Assembly (NCBI GenBank): GCA_026390445.1
Contig: JAPLFX010000049.1
Coordinates: 18,886 to 82,885, forward strand
From: Pseudomonadota bacterium
GTDB taxonomy: Bacteria; Bdellovibrionota_B; Oligoflexia; Oligoflexales; CAIYRB01
Reading direction: 5' to 3'
DNA: 64,000 bases
Part shown: positions 35,484 through 44,334 of the stretch, one piece after another
Layout: every line of letters starts with the position of its first letter
Position numbering within the stretch: the stretch's first letter is position 1
Notes under the pieces: generated by a model
What the model saw: only the letters and a program-made list of their open reading frames with translations
The model's database searches: none
Told to the model about the DNA's origin: nothing
Program-made: the position numbers and the translations under genes

Positions 35484-37394
35484 ATGAATTTAGACGCAAA
35501 GATCCCGGCGGGACCGATCGCCGACAAGTGGACCAACCATAAGTTTGATATGAAGTTGGTCAATCCGGCCAATAAGCGCAAGTACACCGTCATCGTTGTC
35601 GGGACGGGTCTGGCCGGTGGCGCCGCCGCAGCGACATTAGCCGAGCTCGGGTACAATGTTCTGAACTTCTGCTTTCAAGACAGTCCCCGCCGTGCCCACT
35701 CGATTGCTGCTCAGGGCGGGATCAACGCGGCAAAGAATTACCAAGGCGATGGCGACAGCGTGCACCGCCTCTTCTACGATACGGTGAAAGGCGGCGATTT
35801 TCGTTCGCGCGAAGCCAACGTTCACCGCTTGGCCGAAGTCAGCGTCAATATCATCGACCAATGCGTTGCGCAGGGCGTGCCCTTTGCCCGGGAATACGGC
35901 GGCCTACTGGCCAACAGGTCGTTTGGCGGGGCGCAGGTGTCGCGCACCTTTTATGCTCGCGGGCAGACCGGTCAACAGCTGCTACTCGGGGCTTATCAGG
36001 CCCTGGAGCGCCAGGTGGGTGCTGGCACCGTCAAAATGTTTGCCCGGTCGGAGATGCTCGACCTCGTTGTGGAAAACGGCCGAGCGGCGGGTATTGTCGT
36101 TCGTGATCTGGTCACTGGTGCTATCACGACCCATGCGGCTCACGCGGTCGTTATGGCCACAGGTGGTTACGGTAATGTTTTTTATCTATCGACCAACGCC
36201 AAGGGGTCCAATGTTTCGGCGACCTTTCGCGCCTACAAACGTGGGGCTGGCTTTGCCAACCCGTGTTTCACCCAGATCCATCCGACCTGTATTCCCGTCA
36301 GCGGCGATTATCAATCAAAGCTCACCCTGATGTCGGAATCCCTGCGCAACGATGGTCGTGTGTGGGCGCCAAAAAAGCAGGGCGATAAGCGTCCACCTCG
36401 GGATATTCCGGAAGTTGAGCGCGACTATTATTTAGAGCGAAAATATCCTAGTTACGGCAATTTGGCTCCGCGCGACATCGCTTCGCGGGCCGCCAAGGAA
36501 GCTTGTGATGATGGGCGCGGTGTCGGCGAGAGCGGGCGCGGCGTCTACCTTGATTTTGCGGCGGCCATCGAGCGCCAAGGCAAGGACGTGATCGAGCAGC
36601 GCTACGGCAACTTGTTCCAAATGTATGACAAGATCACTGCGGAAAACCCTTACGAGATGCCCATGCGCATCTATCCAGCGGTTCATTACACGATGGGCGG
36701 CTTGTGGGTGGACTATAACCTCCAAAGCAATATTCCCGGGCTTTTTGTGCTTGGTGAGGCCAACTTTTCGGACCATGGCGCCAATCGACTCGGTGCTAGT
36801 GCGCTGATGCAGGGGCTAGCGGATGGCTACTTTATCATCCCCTACACCTTGGGCAATTACTTGGCGGGAATCAGCCGCGACCCTGTCAAAGCCGATGGAG
36901 ATGCGTTTAAGAGCACTAAGAGCGACGTCGAAGTCCGCATCGGCAAGCTGCTTGGCAGCAAGGGTAAACGGACCGTCGACAGCTTCCATAAAGAACTGGG
37001 CTTAATCATGTGGGAAAAGTGTGGAATGGCGCGCAATAAGGCCGGTCTTACGGAGGCCTTGCGCAAGATTCCGGAGCTGCGTGAGGAGTTTTGGCAAAAC
37101 GTCCGAGTCTTGGGCGACAAGGACAACCTCAACCAGTCTTTAGAAAAGGCCGGACGCGTCGCCGATTTCCTTGAGTTTGGCGAAATCCTTTGCGCTGACG
37201 CCCTGACCAGGGAAGAGTCGTGCGGCGGTCATTTTCGCGAGGAGTATCAGGATCAGGGTGAGGCCAAAAGGGACGACGAGCACTTTGCCCATGCTGCGGT
37301 CTGGGAGTATCAGGGCGAGGGAAAAGCCCCCAAGCGTCATACCGAAGCGTTGACCTTTGACGAAGTCCATTTGGCGACGAGGAGCTACAAATGA
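35484..37394 (+). CDS. sdhA: Succinate dehydrogenase/fumarate reductase flavoprotein subunit
   Basis: The 636-residue catalytic subunit that oxidises succinate or reduces fumarate. The FAD Rossmann motif is [19 protein letters not shown], and His72 in [15 protein letters not shown] is the likely covalent FAD attachment site. Further marks are [25 protein letters not shown] and the C-terminal substrate/FAD block [22 protein letters not shown]. Its stop overlaps the sdhB start (ATGA). Sequence alone does not tell whether the complex runs mainly as a succinate dehydrogenase or a fumarate reductase. Confidence 0.97.
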   Translation: MNLDAKIPAGPIADKWTNHKFDMKLVNPANKRKYTVIVVGTGLAGGAAAATLAELGYNVLNFCFQDSPRRAHSIAAQGGINAAKNYQGDGDSVHRLFYDTVKGGDFRSREANVHRLAEVSVNIIDQCVAQGVPFAREYGGLLANRSFGGAQVSRTFYARGQTGQQLLLGAYQALERQVGAGTVKMFARSEMLDLVVENGRAAGIVVRDLVTGAITTHAAHAVVMATGGYGNVFYLSTNAKGSNVSATFRAYKRGAGFANPCFTQIHPTCIPVSGDYQSKLTLMSESLRNDGRVWAPKKQGDKRPPRDIPEVERDYYLERKYPSYGNLAPRDIASRAAKEACDDGRGVGESGRGVYLDFAAAIERQGKDVIEQRYGNLFQMYDKITAENPYEMPMRIYPAVHYTMGGLWVDYNLQSNIPGLFVLGEANFSDHGANRLGASALMQGLADGYFIIPYTLGNYLAGISRDPVKADGDAFKSTKSDVEVRIGKLLGSKGKRTVDSFHKELGLIMWEKCGMARNKAGLTEALRKIPELREEFWQNVRVLGDKDNLNQSLEKAGRVADFLEFGEILCADALTREESCGGHFREEYQDQGEAKRDDEHFAHAAVWEYQGEGKAPKRHTEALTFDEVHLATRSYK

Positions 37395-38167
37395 AGCTTA
37401 AACTGCATGTCTGGCGGCAAAAAGACCGGCAATCCACCGGTCGCATGGTGGCTTACGATGCGCCAAACGTAAATCCTGAGATGTCGTTTCTGGAAATGCT
37501 CGACGTGGTCAATGAGGACCTGACGGGAAAGGGCGAAGATCCTATTGCCTTTGATCACGACTGTCGCGAAGGAATCTGCGGAAGCTGCTCGATGGTCATC
37601 AATGGCGTTCCCCATGGCCCGTCCAAGGGTACGACGGTGTGTCAGCTGCACATGCGGCATTTCACCGACGGTCAGGACGTTCACATCGAACCTTGGCGGG
37701 CAAAGGCCTTTCCTGTCCTTCAGGATCTTGTGGTTGACCGTTCGGCCTTTGATCGGATAATCCAGGCGGGCGGGTTCATTTCGGTTAATAGCGGCAGCGC
37801 TCAGGACGCTAACAATCTGCCAGTAGCGAAAGCCGATGCGGACCATTCGATGGATGCAGCGGCCTGTATTGGATGTGGGGCCTGCGTTGCCGCGTGCAAG
37901 AACTCGGCGGCGATGCTGTTTGCAGCGGCTAAGATTTCGCACTTAGGACTATTGCCTCAGGGTCAACCGGAACGCCGGCGGCGTGCCATCAATATGGTCA
38001 AGCAAATGGATCTAGAGGGCTTTGGCAACTGTTCCAACCAGTACGAATGTGAAGCGGTTTGTCCCAAAGAGATCAGTGTTGGTTTTATCGCGCGAATGAA
38101 TCGTGATTATTTAAGTTCGTCGATCTTCAGCAAGGAGACCGGCTCTACCTCGAAAAGCGAGGATTGA
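37391..38167 (+). CDS. sdhB: Succinate dehydrogenase/fumarate reductase iron-sulfur subunit
   Basis: A 258-residue protein that passes electrons from FAD to the membrane subunit. The [2Fe-2S] site is [17 protein letters not shown] plus a later Cys (TTVCQLH). The C-terminal ferredoxin domain has [15 protein letters not shown] for [4Fe-4S] and [15 protein letters not shown] for the third cluster. It overlaps sdhA by four bases and ends 15 bases before purS, so the purine genes may be read through from the sdh promoter. Confidence 0.97.
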   Translation: MKLKLHVWRQKDRQSTGRMVAYDAPNVNPEMSFLEMLDVVNEDLTGKGEDPIAFDHDCREGICGSCSMVINGVPHGPSKGTTVCQLHMRHFTDGQDVHIEPWRAKAFPVLQDLVVDRSAFDRIIQAGGFISVNSGSAQDANNLPVAKADADHSMDAAACIGCGACVAACKNSAAMLFAAAKISHLGLLPQGQPERRRRAINMVKQMDLEGFGNCSNQYECEAVCPKEISVGFIARMNRDYLSSSIFSKETGSTSKSED

Positions 38168-38182
38168 CCCGAAAGGTGCCCC

Positions 38183-38419
38183 ATGACCTACGAAATCATC
38201 GTGCAACTAAAAGCAGAAGTACTCGACCCTGAAGGCCGGGCGATTCAGGAGACCCTGGCTCGGCTCGGCTTCGGTGCTTTAAAGTCCGTCAATGTCGCAA
38301 AGCGTTATTCGATAGAGCTCGATGCTAAGGCTCCGCAAGCTGATGAGCTTGTGCAAAGGATCGCCCGCGAATATTTAGCAAATCCAGTCTCGGAAACCTT
38401 CCAAGTCAGAAAGTTGTAA
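38183..38419 (+). CDS. purS: Phosphoribosylformylglycinamidine synthase subunit PurS
   Basis: PurS is the 78-residue structural subunit that holds PurL and PurQ together in the three-part FGAM synthase. The sequence YEIIVQLKAEVLDPEGRAIQETLARLGF and the small alpha/beta layout match the family. AAAGGTG precedes the ATG. The next gene, purQ, starts five bases after its stop. Confidence 0.95.
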   Translation: MTYEIIVQLKAEVLDPEGRAIQETLARLGFGALKSVNVAKRYSIELDAKAPQADELVQRIAREYLANPVSETFQVRKL

Positions 38420-38424
38420 CCGCG

Positions 38425-39168
38425 ATGAGTGTTCCGACCGCTGCCAGCCTGACCCCTAAGTTTAGCCCGTCGGGCAAGCTAAGGATCGGGCTGGTACAGT
38501 TTCCAGGATCCAATTGTGATCAAGATTGCTTCGATGTCATGGCCAGGCATTTTGGCGTCAAAGTGGCACCGGTGTGGCACACCCAGACAGAGCTACCTGC
38601 GCTCGATGCGGTGATTTTACCAGGCGGGTTTAGCTACGGCGATTATTTGCGCAGTGGCGCACTCGCGGCGCATTCACCGATTATGATCGCCGTGAAAGCA
38701 TTTGTCGCCAAAGGCGGCGCGGTGCTTGGGATCTGCAATGGGTTTCAAATTTTAACCGAGTCTCACCTTTTGCCTGGCGCCTTACTTCGCAACAGCAACC
38801 GGCAATTTATCTGCGAGTATGTCCATCTGGCGACCGCGTCTGGCCAAAGCGTGTATCACCAGGCATTGGCTGGAAAGATTTCTCGGCTTCCGATTGCCCA
38901 TGGTGAGGGGCGCTTTTACATTGATGTCGACGGGCTAAAGCGTCTGCAAGACCAGGGGCAGATTGCGCTGCGATACGCTAGTCCGACTGGACTTACTGGG
39001 CCAGAATTCAATCCGAACGGTGCGGTGGATCAGATCGCCGGCATTGTTAGTGCTAACGGCCGCGTCCTTGGGCTGATGCCCCACCCTGAGCGCGCTACCG
39101 ATACCTTGCTCGGGGGCAGCACCGATGGCTTAGCGGTGCTCGAAGCGTTTTTATCGTCCTTTACTTAA
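38425..39168 (+). CDS. purQ: Phosphoribosylformylglycinamidine synthase subunit PurQ (glutaminase)
   Basis: A 247-residue class I glutamine amidotransferase subunit supplying ammonia to PurL. It has the start RIGLVQFPGSNCDQDCFDVM, the nucleophile elbow VLGICNGFQIL with the catalytic Cys, and a catalytic His/Glu pair in LGLMPHPERATD. PurQ usually starts close to the conserved GLVQFPGSN, so the first 18 residues here are a mild N-terminal extension; no better start is apparent. Confidence 0.96.
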   Translation: MSVPTAASLTPKFSPSGKLRIGLVQFPGSNCDQDCFDVMARHFGVKVAPVWHTQTELPALDAVILPGGFSYGDYLRSGALAAHSPIMIAVKAFVAKGGAVLGICNGFQILTESHLLPGALLRNSNRQFICEYVHLATASGQSVYHQALAGKISRLPIAHGEGRFYIDVDGLKRLQDQGQIALRYASPTGLTGPEFNPNGAVDQIAGIVSANGRVLGLMPHPERATDTLLGGSTDGLAVLEAFLSSFT

Positions 39169-39183
39169 GGAAATCCGTTACCG

Positions 39184-41475
39184 ATGCAGATGACGCCGCC
39201 AGTGATCAATAACCTGCCAAGACCAGCCGCAATCGATGAAACCCCTGGTCCGGCCTTCGATCAGCTGCAAAAGAAACACAAGCTGACGACCGCGGAATAC
39301 GCTCGCGTCAAAGACATCCTAGGCCGGGTGCCAACCTTGGCTGAACTTGGGGTGTTTTCGGCGATGTGGAGCGAGCACTGCAGCTACAAATCGTCTCGGG
39401 TTCACTTAAAGCGCTTACCTACGGAAGGACCAGCTGTAGTGGTTGGTCCAGGCGAGAATGCTGGAGTGGTTCGAGTCTCGGGTAAGCTCTGCCTGGCCTT
39501 CAAAATGGAGAGCCACAATCACCCAAGCTATATCGAACCCTACCAGGGTGCAGCGACGGGAGTCGGCGGCATCCTACGCGATGTGTTTTGTATGGGTGCG
39601 AGACCTATCGCCAACCTGAATGCACTACGCTTTGGTCTACGTTCGCATGAGCGCACTCCGTTCTTGGTGGAGCACGTCGTCAAGGGCATCGGTGACTATG
39701 GCAACTGCATTGGCGTGCCGACCGTGGGCGGCAATATCTCGTTTGACGAGTCGTATAATGGCAACTGCTTGGTCAATGCCATGACCGTTGGGGTCATCCA
39801 CGAGGACCACATATTTAAAGGCTACGCGACGGGGCAGGGCAACATCGTGGTGTATCTTGGCTCAGCGACAGGGCGCGACGGTATTCATGGAGCATCCATG
39901 GCGTCCGGCAGTTTTGCCAGTCAGGATGCCAACTCGCGCAGTACCGTTCAGGTTGGCGATCCGTTTACCGAAAAGCTACTTCTTGAGGCGACTCTAGATG
40001 TCTTAGACAAAGGGCTAGTGATCGGCCTGCAGGATATGGGGGCTGCCGGTTTGACCTCGTCAGCCTTTGAAATGGCCGGCCGAGCGGGGAATGGACTCTA
40101 CCTCGACCTAGATCAGGTGCCGGTGCGTACCACAGCGATGAGCGCCTACGAGTTGCTGCTGTCGGAGTCGCAAGAGCGCATGCTCATGGTCGTCGAGCCG
40201 GTGAAATGGCCTGAGCTGCAGCGGGTACTGGAGAAGTGGCAGCTCGCCTGTACGGTGATCGGCGTCGTGACAGATACGGGTCGAGTGCAGATTCACCACC
40301 AGGGCCATTTAGAAGTGGACGTACCCGTTGATCCAATGACTGAGTTGGCACCAAAATATGAGCGATTGACTCGCGCGCGCCCTGCCCCTTCGGTCAGCGG
40401 TCCATCCTTCAATCAATCAGCGATCGGCGCCATACAGGCACACGGTCCAGCGGCACTGTTGCTAGATCTGCTGCAGGATACCGGCGATAAATTACCGTTA
40501 TATCGGCAGTATGACCGGCATATCGGAACTAAAACCGTGCATGCGTCGGAGTCGCAGGGTGCCGCGGTGCTTTGGCTTCGCTCGGAGTGGGCGGATCCTG
40601 GAGAGCCCTATCTGGGTGTCGTCGCAACAGCCACCTGCAATGAACGGTACAATCGCCTGGACGCGACCCTCGGCGCCGCCCATGCCGTACTCAAGTCGGC
40701 GCGCATGATCGCTGCCAGCGGCGGCCAGCCATTGGCTGCGACCGACTGCCTCAACTACGGAAATCCAGAAGATCCGGAGGTCATGGATGACTTTTCGCGG
40801 GGTATAGATGGCATTAGCCTAGCTTGCCGCGAACTAGACGTGCCGGTCGTGAGCGGTAATGTCAGCCTCTACAATGAAACCGATGGCCAAAGCATCGCGC
40901 CGACGCCGATGATTGGTATGGTTGGCAAAGTCAAAGATGTGCGCCTTTGTCCACTAGCCGCGCCGACCGGGCCAGTAGAGTTGTTTCTGCTTCACGGCGT
41001 GAAGTTTAGCCCGGAGTTCGGCGGATCACTTGCGGCAAAGGCCTTGGGCTTACCGCTGCGTGCCGGGCGGGCCCCGCAGGTGGACTGGGCGCAGGAGCGA
41101 GAGGCGATGGCGTTTCTCGGCGCACTAAGCGGCGCCGGGCACCTTGCCGTGGCGCGTGATGTGGGAGATGGCGGGGTTTTGGTTTGTGCCGCTAAAATGG
41201 CGATCGTGCACGGACATGGCCTAGCCTTAGATTTAGGTGAACTCGCTGGCACAGCTGGTTTATCAGGGTATTTCGGCGAGGTCTCAGGCAGCTACCTCGT
41301 GGCCTTTCATTCTGGTAGCACGGCAGCTGCACTAAACGCCGCCAATGATCTGCACTACTGCGCATTGACTCGGGTCGGAGCGGTCACGGGGAGTGATGAG
41401 GTCCAATGGGGCCAGTGGTCGCTTCCACTCGCCGCGGCACGGCATGCGTTTTCTTCTTCATTACCATTGAGCTAA
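39184..41475 (+). CDS. purL: Phosphoribosylformylglycinamidine synthase subunit PurL
   Basis: The 763-residue small-type PurL synthetase converts FGAR to FGAM with ATP and ammonia from PurQ. Family marks are [52 protein letters not shown], and the second ATP-grasp-like half with [15 protein letters not shown]. Together with purS and purQ it forms the split bacterial enzyme instead of the 1300-residue fused proteobacterial PurL. An ATG two codons downstream is an alternative start. Confidence 0.97.
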   Translation: MQMTPPVINNLPRPAAIDETPGPAFDQLQKKHKLTTAEYARVKDILGRVPTLAELGVFSAMWSEHCSYKSSRVHLKRLPTEGPAVVVGPGENAGVVRVSGKLCLAFKMESHNHPSYIEPYQGAATGVGGILRDVFCMGARPIANLNALRFGLRSHERTPFLVEHVVKGIGDYGNCIGVPTVGGNISFDESYNGNCLVNAMTVGVIHEDHIFKGYATGQGNIVVYLGSATGRDGIHGASMASGSFASQDANSRSTVQVGDPFTEKLLLEATLDVLDKGLVIGLQDMGAAGLTSSAFEMAGRAGNGLYLDLDQVPVRTTAMSAYELLLSESQERMLMVVEPVKWPELQRVLEKWQLACTVIGVVTDTGRVQIHHQGHLEVDVPVDPMTELAPKYERLTRARPAPSVSGPSFNQSAIGAIQAHGPAALLLDLLQDTGDKLPLYRQYDRHIGTKTVHASESQGAAVLWLRSEWADPGEPYLGVVATATCNERYNRLDATLGAAHAVLKSARMIAASGGQPLAATDCLNYGNPEDPEVMDDFSRGIDGISLACRELDVPVVSGNVSLYNETDGQSIAPTPMIGMVGKVKDVRLCPLAAPTGPVELFLLHGVKFSPEFGGSLAAKALGLPLRAGRAPQVDWAQEREAMAFLGALSGAGHLAVARDVGDGGVLVCAAKMAIVHGHGLALDLGELAGTAGLSGYFGEVSGSYLVAFHSGSTAAALNAANDLHYCALTRVGAVTGSDEVQWGQWSLPLAAARHAFSSSLPLS

Positions 41476-41496
41476 TGCTCAGAAACGAGTGGGTCC

Positions 41497-42942
41497 GTGG
41501 GATCATTGAAAGAAGAGTGCGGTGTTGTTGGCGTTCTTGGTCACCCGGACGCTGCGAAAATGGTGTATCTCGGGCTTTTTGCCCAGCAGCATCGTGGCCA
41601 AGAAGGTTGCGGCATAGTGTCGCTTGACCACAGCGGGACTGAGGGCTCGGTGCCGACCAAGTTCCATGTTCACAAGTCCTTTGGCTTGGTAGCGGAAAGC
41701 TTCGACGAGGAGATCCTCGCTCGCCTTAAGGGTGATCATGCGATTGGGCATGTGCGCTACTCAACCCAGGGTGGGCATACCATCGAGAACATCCAACCCT
41801 TTCATTTTCGTACCGGCCTTGGTCCGCTGGCGATTGCCCACAATGGCAATTTGACCAATGCTGCCGAGCTGCGAACGGATCTAGAGGCCTCAGGAAGCCT
41901 GTTTCAGAGCACGTCCGATACCGAGGTCTTTGTCCACCTGATCGCCAGGGCCGAGGCACCGAATATGCTCGGCCGGATCTTCTCGGCAATGGCCAAGGTC
42001 AGCGGCGCCTATTCGATGGTCGTTCAGTGCGAGGATCGGCTTTTCGCTGTACGGGACAGTTTTGGCTTTCGGCCGTTGGTTTTGGGTCGTAGAAACGACA
42101 GCTATATTGTCGCTAGCGAAACCTGTGCTTTGGACATTATGGACGCCGAGTTTATTCGCGAGGTTAGTCCTGGCGAGGTGGTGGAGATCACTCGGGCGGG
42201 AATGACCTCACACTTTCCACTGGCTAAACGCAAGACCGCGTTTTGTTCATTTGAACCCATTTATTTTGCCCGTCCTGATAGCCGCATTTTTGGTGAAGAG
42301 ATCTACGTTCTACGCCGGAGGATGGGAGAAATCCTTGCGCGACAGGCGCCAGCGAACGATGCCGATATCGTCATCGCGGTTCCTGACTCAGGGGTGCCCA
42401 TGGCTATGGGCTTTGCTAAGGTTTCGGGCCTTCCTTTCGAGCTGGGGTTGGTGAGGAACCATTATGTGGGGCGAACCTTTATTCAACCGGCGCAAGACAT
42501 CCGAGACTTCGCGGTCCGCTTAAAGCTCAATCCGGTCCTGAGCGTTTTAAAGGGCAAAAGCGTCGTGGTGGTGGACGATTCGATTGTTCGCGGTACGACC
42601 TCCGAGAAGATCATCCGCATGGTCCGTCAGGCCGGTGCCAAGAAGATCCATCTGCGCGTCGGCTCACCACCAATCACACATTCTTGTTTTTATGGGGTCG
42701 ATACGCCAAGTCGGTCTAAGCTACTTGCGGCGCAAAAGGATGTTGAGTCCATTCGCGCGTCCCTTGGTTGCGACAGCTTGGCCTATTTGAGCATCGAGGG
42801 GCTGCGTGAGGCCTTGGCCGAGAAGGGCGAGGGGCGATTCTGTACCGCCTGTTTTAGCGGTCAATACCCGGAGCCAGTGCACGCCGACATTCCGCCGCAG
42901 CCGACCGATCGGCATGGCCCTGGTTTGTCGGCGAGCTGCTAA
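41497..42942 (+). CDS. purF: Amidophosphoribosyltransferase (glutamine PRPP amidotransferase)
   Basis: PurF catalyses the first step of purine synthesis, PRPP plus glutamine to phosphoribosylamine. The 481-residue precursor begins MGSLKEEC; removal of seven residues would expose Cys8 as the N-terminal nucleophile, followed by GVVGVLGHPDAA. The PRPP site is VVVVDDSIVRGTTSEKI. A C-terminal CTACFSGQYPEP and other Cys residues resemble the iron-sulfur type of Bacillus PurF. The GTG start at 41497 has a weak ribosome binding site, 21 bases after purL, so expression may depend on coupling. Confidence 0.95.
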   Translation: MGSLKEECGVVGVLGHPDAAKMVYLGLFAQQHRGQEGCGIVSLDHSGTEGSVPTKFHVHKSFGLVAESFDEEILARLKGDHAIGHVRYSTQGGHTIENIQPFHFRTGLGPLAIAHNGNLTNAAELRTDLEASGSLFQSTSDTEVFVHLIARAEAPNMLGRIFSAMAKVSGAYSMVVQCEDRLFAVRDSFGFRPLVLGRRNDSYIVASETCALDIMDAEFIREVSPGEVVEITRAGMTSHFPLAKRKTAFCSFEPIYFARPDSRIFGEEIYVLRRRMGEILARQAPANDADIVIAVPDSGVPMAMGFAKVSGLPFELGLVRNHYVGRTFIQPAQDIRDFAVRLKLNPVLSVLKGKSVVVVDDSIVRGTTSEKIIRMVRQAGAKKIHLRVGSPPITHSCFYGVDTPSRSKLLAAQKDVESIRASLGCDSLAYLSIEGLREALAEKGEGRFCTACFSGQYPEPVHADIPPQPTDRHGPGLSASC

Positions 42943-43033
42943 AGGAGCGCTTGCCAGTTTGTCCGGCGCCGGCATATTCTCCCGCCGTGCAGCCAACCAG
43001 CCCTCGTCCAATAGGCCCGTACGGAGTTACTCA

Positions 43034-43771
43034 ATGCTAAGATCAGATAGCCGCTCATCGGGGCAGATGCGCCCCATTCGGCTTACCCCGCACTATACAA
43101 AGCATGCCGATGGCAGTGTATTGATCGAGGTTGGAGATACCAAAATCATCTGTACCGTCTCGGTTGAAGATGGTGTTCCGCATTTTCTGCGCAATGTGCA
43201 GCCCGCCCAGGGCTGGTTGACCGCTGAGTACTCCATGCTTCCTGGCTCTTCGGCGCAACGGATTCGCCGCGAGAGAGGCGGTGCCTTAGGAGGTCGTACC
43301 CAGGAGATCCAGCGCCTTATTGGGCGCGCCTTACGTGGTGTGATCGATTTGAATCGCTGCCCGGATTTGACGTTTAATATTGACTGCGATGTGATCCAGG
43401 CCGACGGCGGAACCAGAACGGCAGCTATTACAGGTGCTTATGTTGCCATGCGCATAGCAGTGGCAAAACTCCTACGAGCGGGTCGGCTGCGGCAGAGTCC
43501 GCTACACGATGCCGTGGCCGCGGTATCTGTCGGGATGAAACACGGACAGCTCTTGGTCGATTTAAATTATATTGAAGATAGCTCAGCCGATTTGGACATG
43601 AACGTCGTGTTGACTCAAAGCGGTAAGATTCTTGAAATTCAGGGTACGGCCGAGCGAGCCGCCTTTGGTAAAGACGATGTTGTTCGAATTATTGATGCTG
43701 CCCAAGAGGCCTTGACCTCTTTATTTGAGCTTCAAGCTGCTGCGGCCGATGGCCAAATCGTCGAGTCTTGA
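43034..43771 (+). CDS. rph: Ribonuclease PH
   Basis: A phosphorolytic 3'-5' exoribonuclease that trims tRNA 3' ends. The protein is 245 residues from the ATG at 43034, preceded by GGAG. Marks are RPIRLTPHYTKHADGSVLIEVGDTKIICT, GRTQEIQRLIGRALRGVIDL and LDMNVVLTQSGKILEIQGTAE. The ORF track's start at 42806 lies inside purF and adds 76 unrelated residues. It is convergent with the next gene, with eight bases between stops. Confidence 0.96.
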   Translation: MLRSDSRSSGQMRPIRLTPHYTKHADGSVLIEVGDTKIICTVSVEDGVPHFLRNVQPAQGWLTAEYSMLPGSSAQRIRRERGGALGGRTQEIQRLIGRALRGVIDLNRCPDLTFNIDCDVIQADGGTRTAAITGAYVAMRIAVAKLLRAGRLRQSPLHDAVAAVSVGMKHGQLLVDLNYIEDSSADLDMNVVLTQSGKILEIQGTAERAAFGKDDVVRIIDAAQEALTSLFELQAAAADGQIVES

Positions 43772-43779
43772 GCTAAAGT

Positions 43780-44301
43780 CTAAGCCGTGATGACATAGGC
43801 CAGGAGCACCAGTCCTACAAGCAGGAAAACCAGGGTGATCCTGGTCACCCAGTCTGGCGATCTGCTTTTGTGGTCGCGTGGGATGGCTCCTGCTTGGAGC
43901 GTTGCAAACCCCGTAGATTTCGGTTCGCCTGCCGGCTTCTTCGTCGCGACTGGAGTTGGCTTAGCAGCATCCGCTAAAGGCGATGCAGTTGGTTGAGGCT
44001 TGGTCGGCTGGTCGGCGATGCCGTCTGCAGTCTCATCGGTCGGCGTCACTCGGCCGTCTGGTGAGGTTTCTTCGTAGCTACCAAAGGCCCCCGCCTGGGG
44101 CCTACCCGCCGTATCTTCATCGGGCGCCGCCAAAAGAGCCGCGGTTCTTTCGCCGTCATCGCTCAAAATAGTCTTGGTAAATTGGCGATTGGCTTTACTC
44201 GCCGACGGCAAATGCTGGTCCATTGCTTGGTGAACCAGCATGAGAGTCCGAGAGACGACCGCCTCTTCCGGCGAAGGTATAAACTCAAAGATACGATTCA
44301 T
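43780..44301 (-). CDS. Hypothetical protein with C-terminal membrane anchor
   Basis: A 173-residue protein I do not recognise. The N-terminal 55 residues look folded and helical (FIPSPEEAVVSRTLMLVHQAMDQ), the middle 60-150 is a Pro/Ala/Thr/Glu-rich linker without clear structure, and the last 20 residues (ITLVFLLVGLVLLAYVITA) form one membrane segment ending two residues before the stop, which is a tail-anchor layout with the bulk in the cytoplasm. It lies 33 bases downstream of secA in the same direction and probably shares its transcript. Function unknown. Confidence 0.72.
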   Translation of the reverse strand: MNRIFEFIPSPEEAVVSRTLMLVHQAMDQHLPSASKANRQFTKTILSDDGERTAALLAAPDEDTAGRPQAGAFGSYEETSPDGRVTPTDETADGIADQPTKPQPTASPLADAAKPTPVATKKPAGEPKSTGFATLQAGAIPRDHKSRSPDWVTRITLVFLLVGLVLLAYVITA

Positions 44302-44334
44302 CGAGATATCGTATCACAGGTCGTGGCGCTTGCT

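Noticed and set aside
42806-43033. N-terminal extension of rph into purF
   Set aside because: Adds 76 residues in a different frame of purF with no RNase PH similarity; the ATG at 43034 has a good ribosome binding site.
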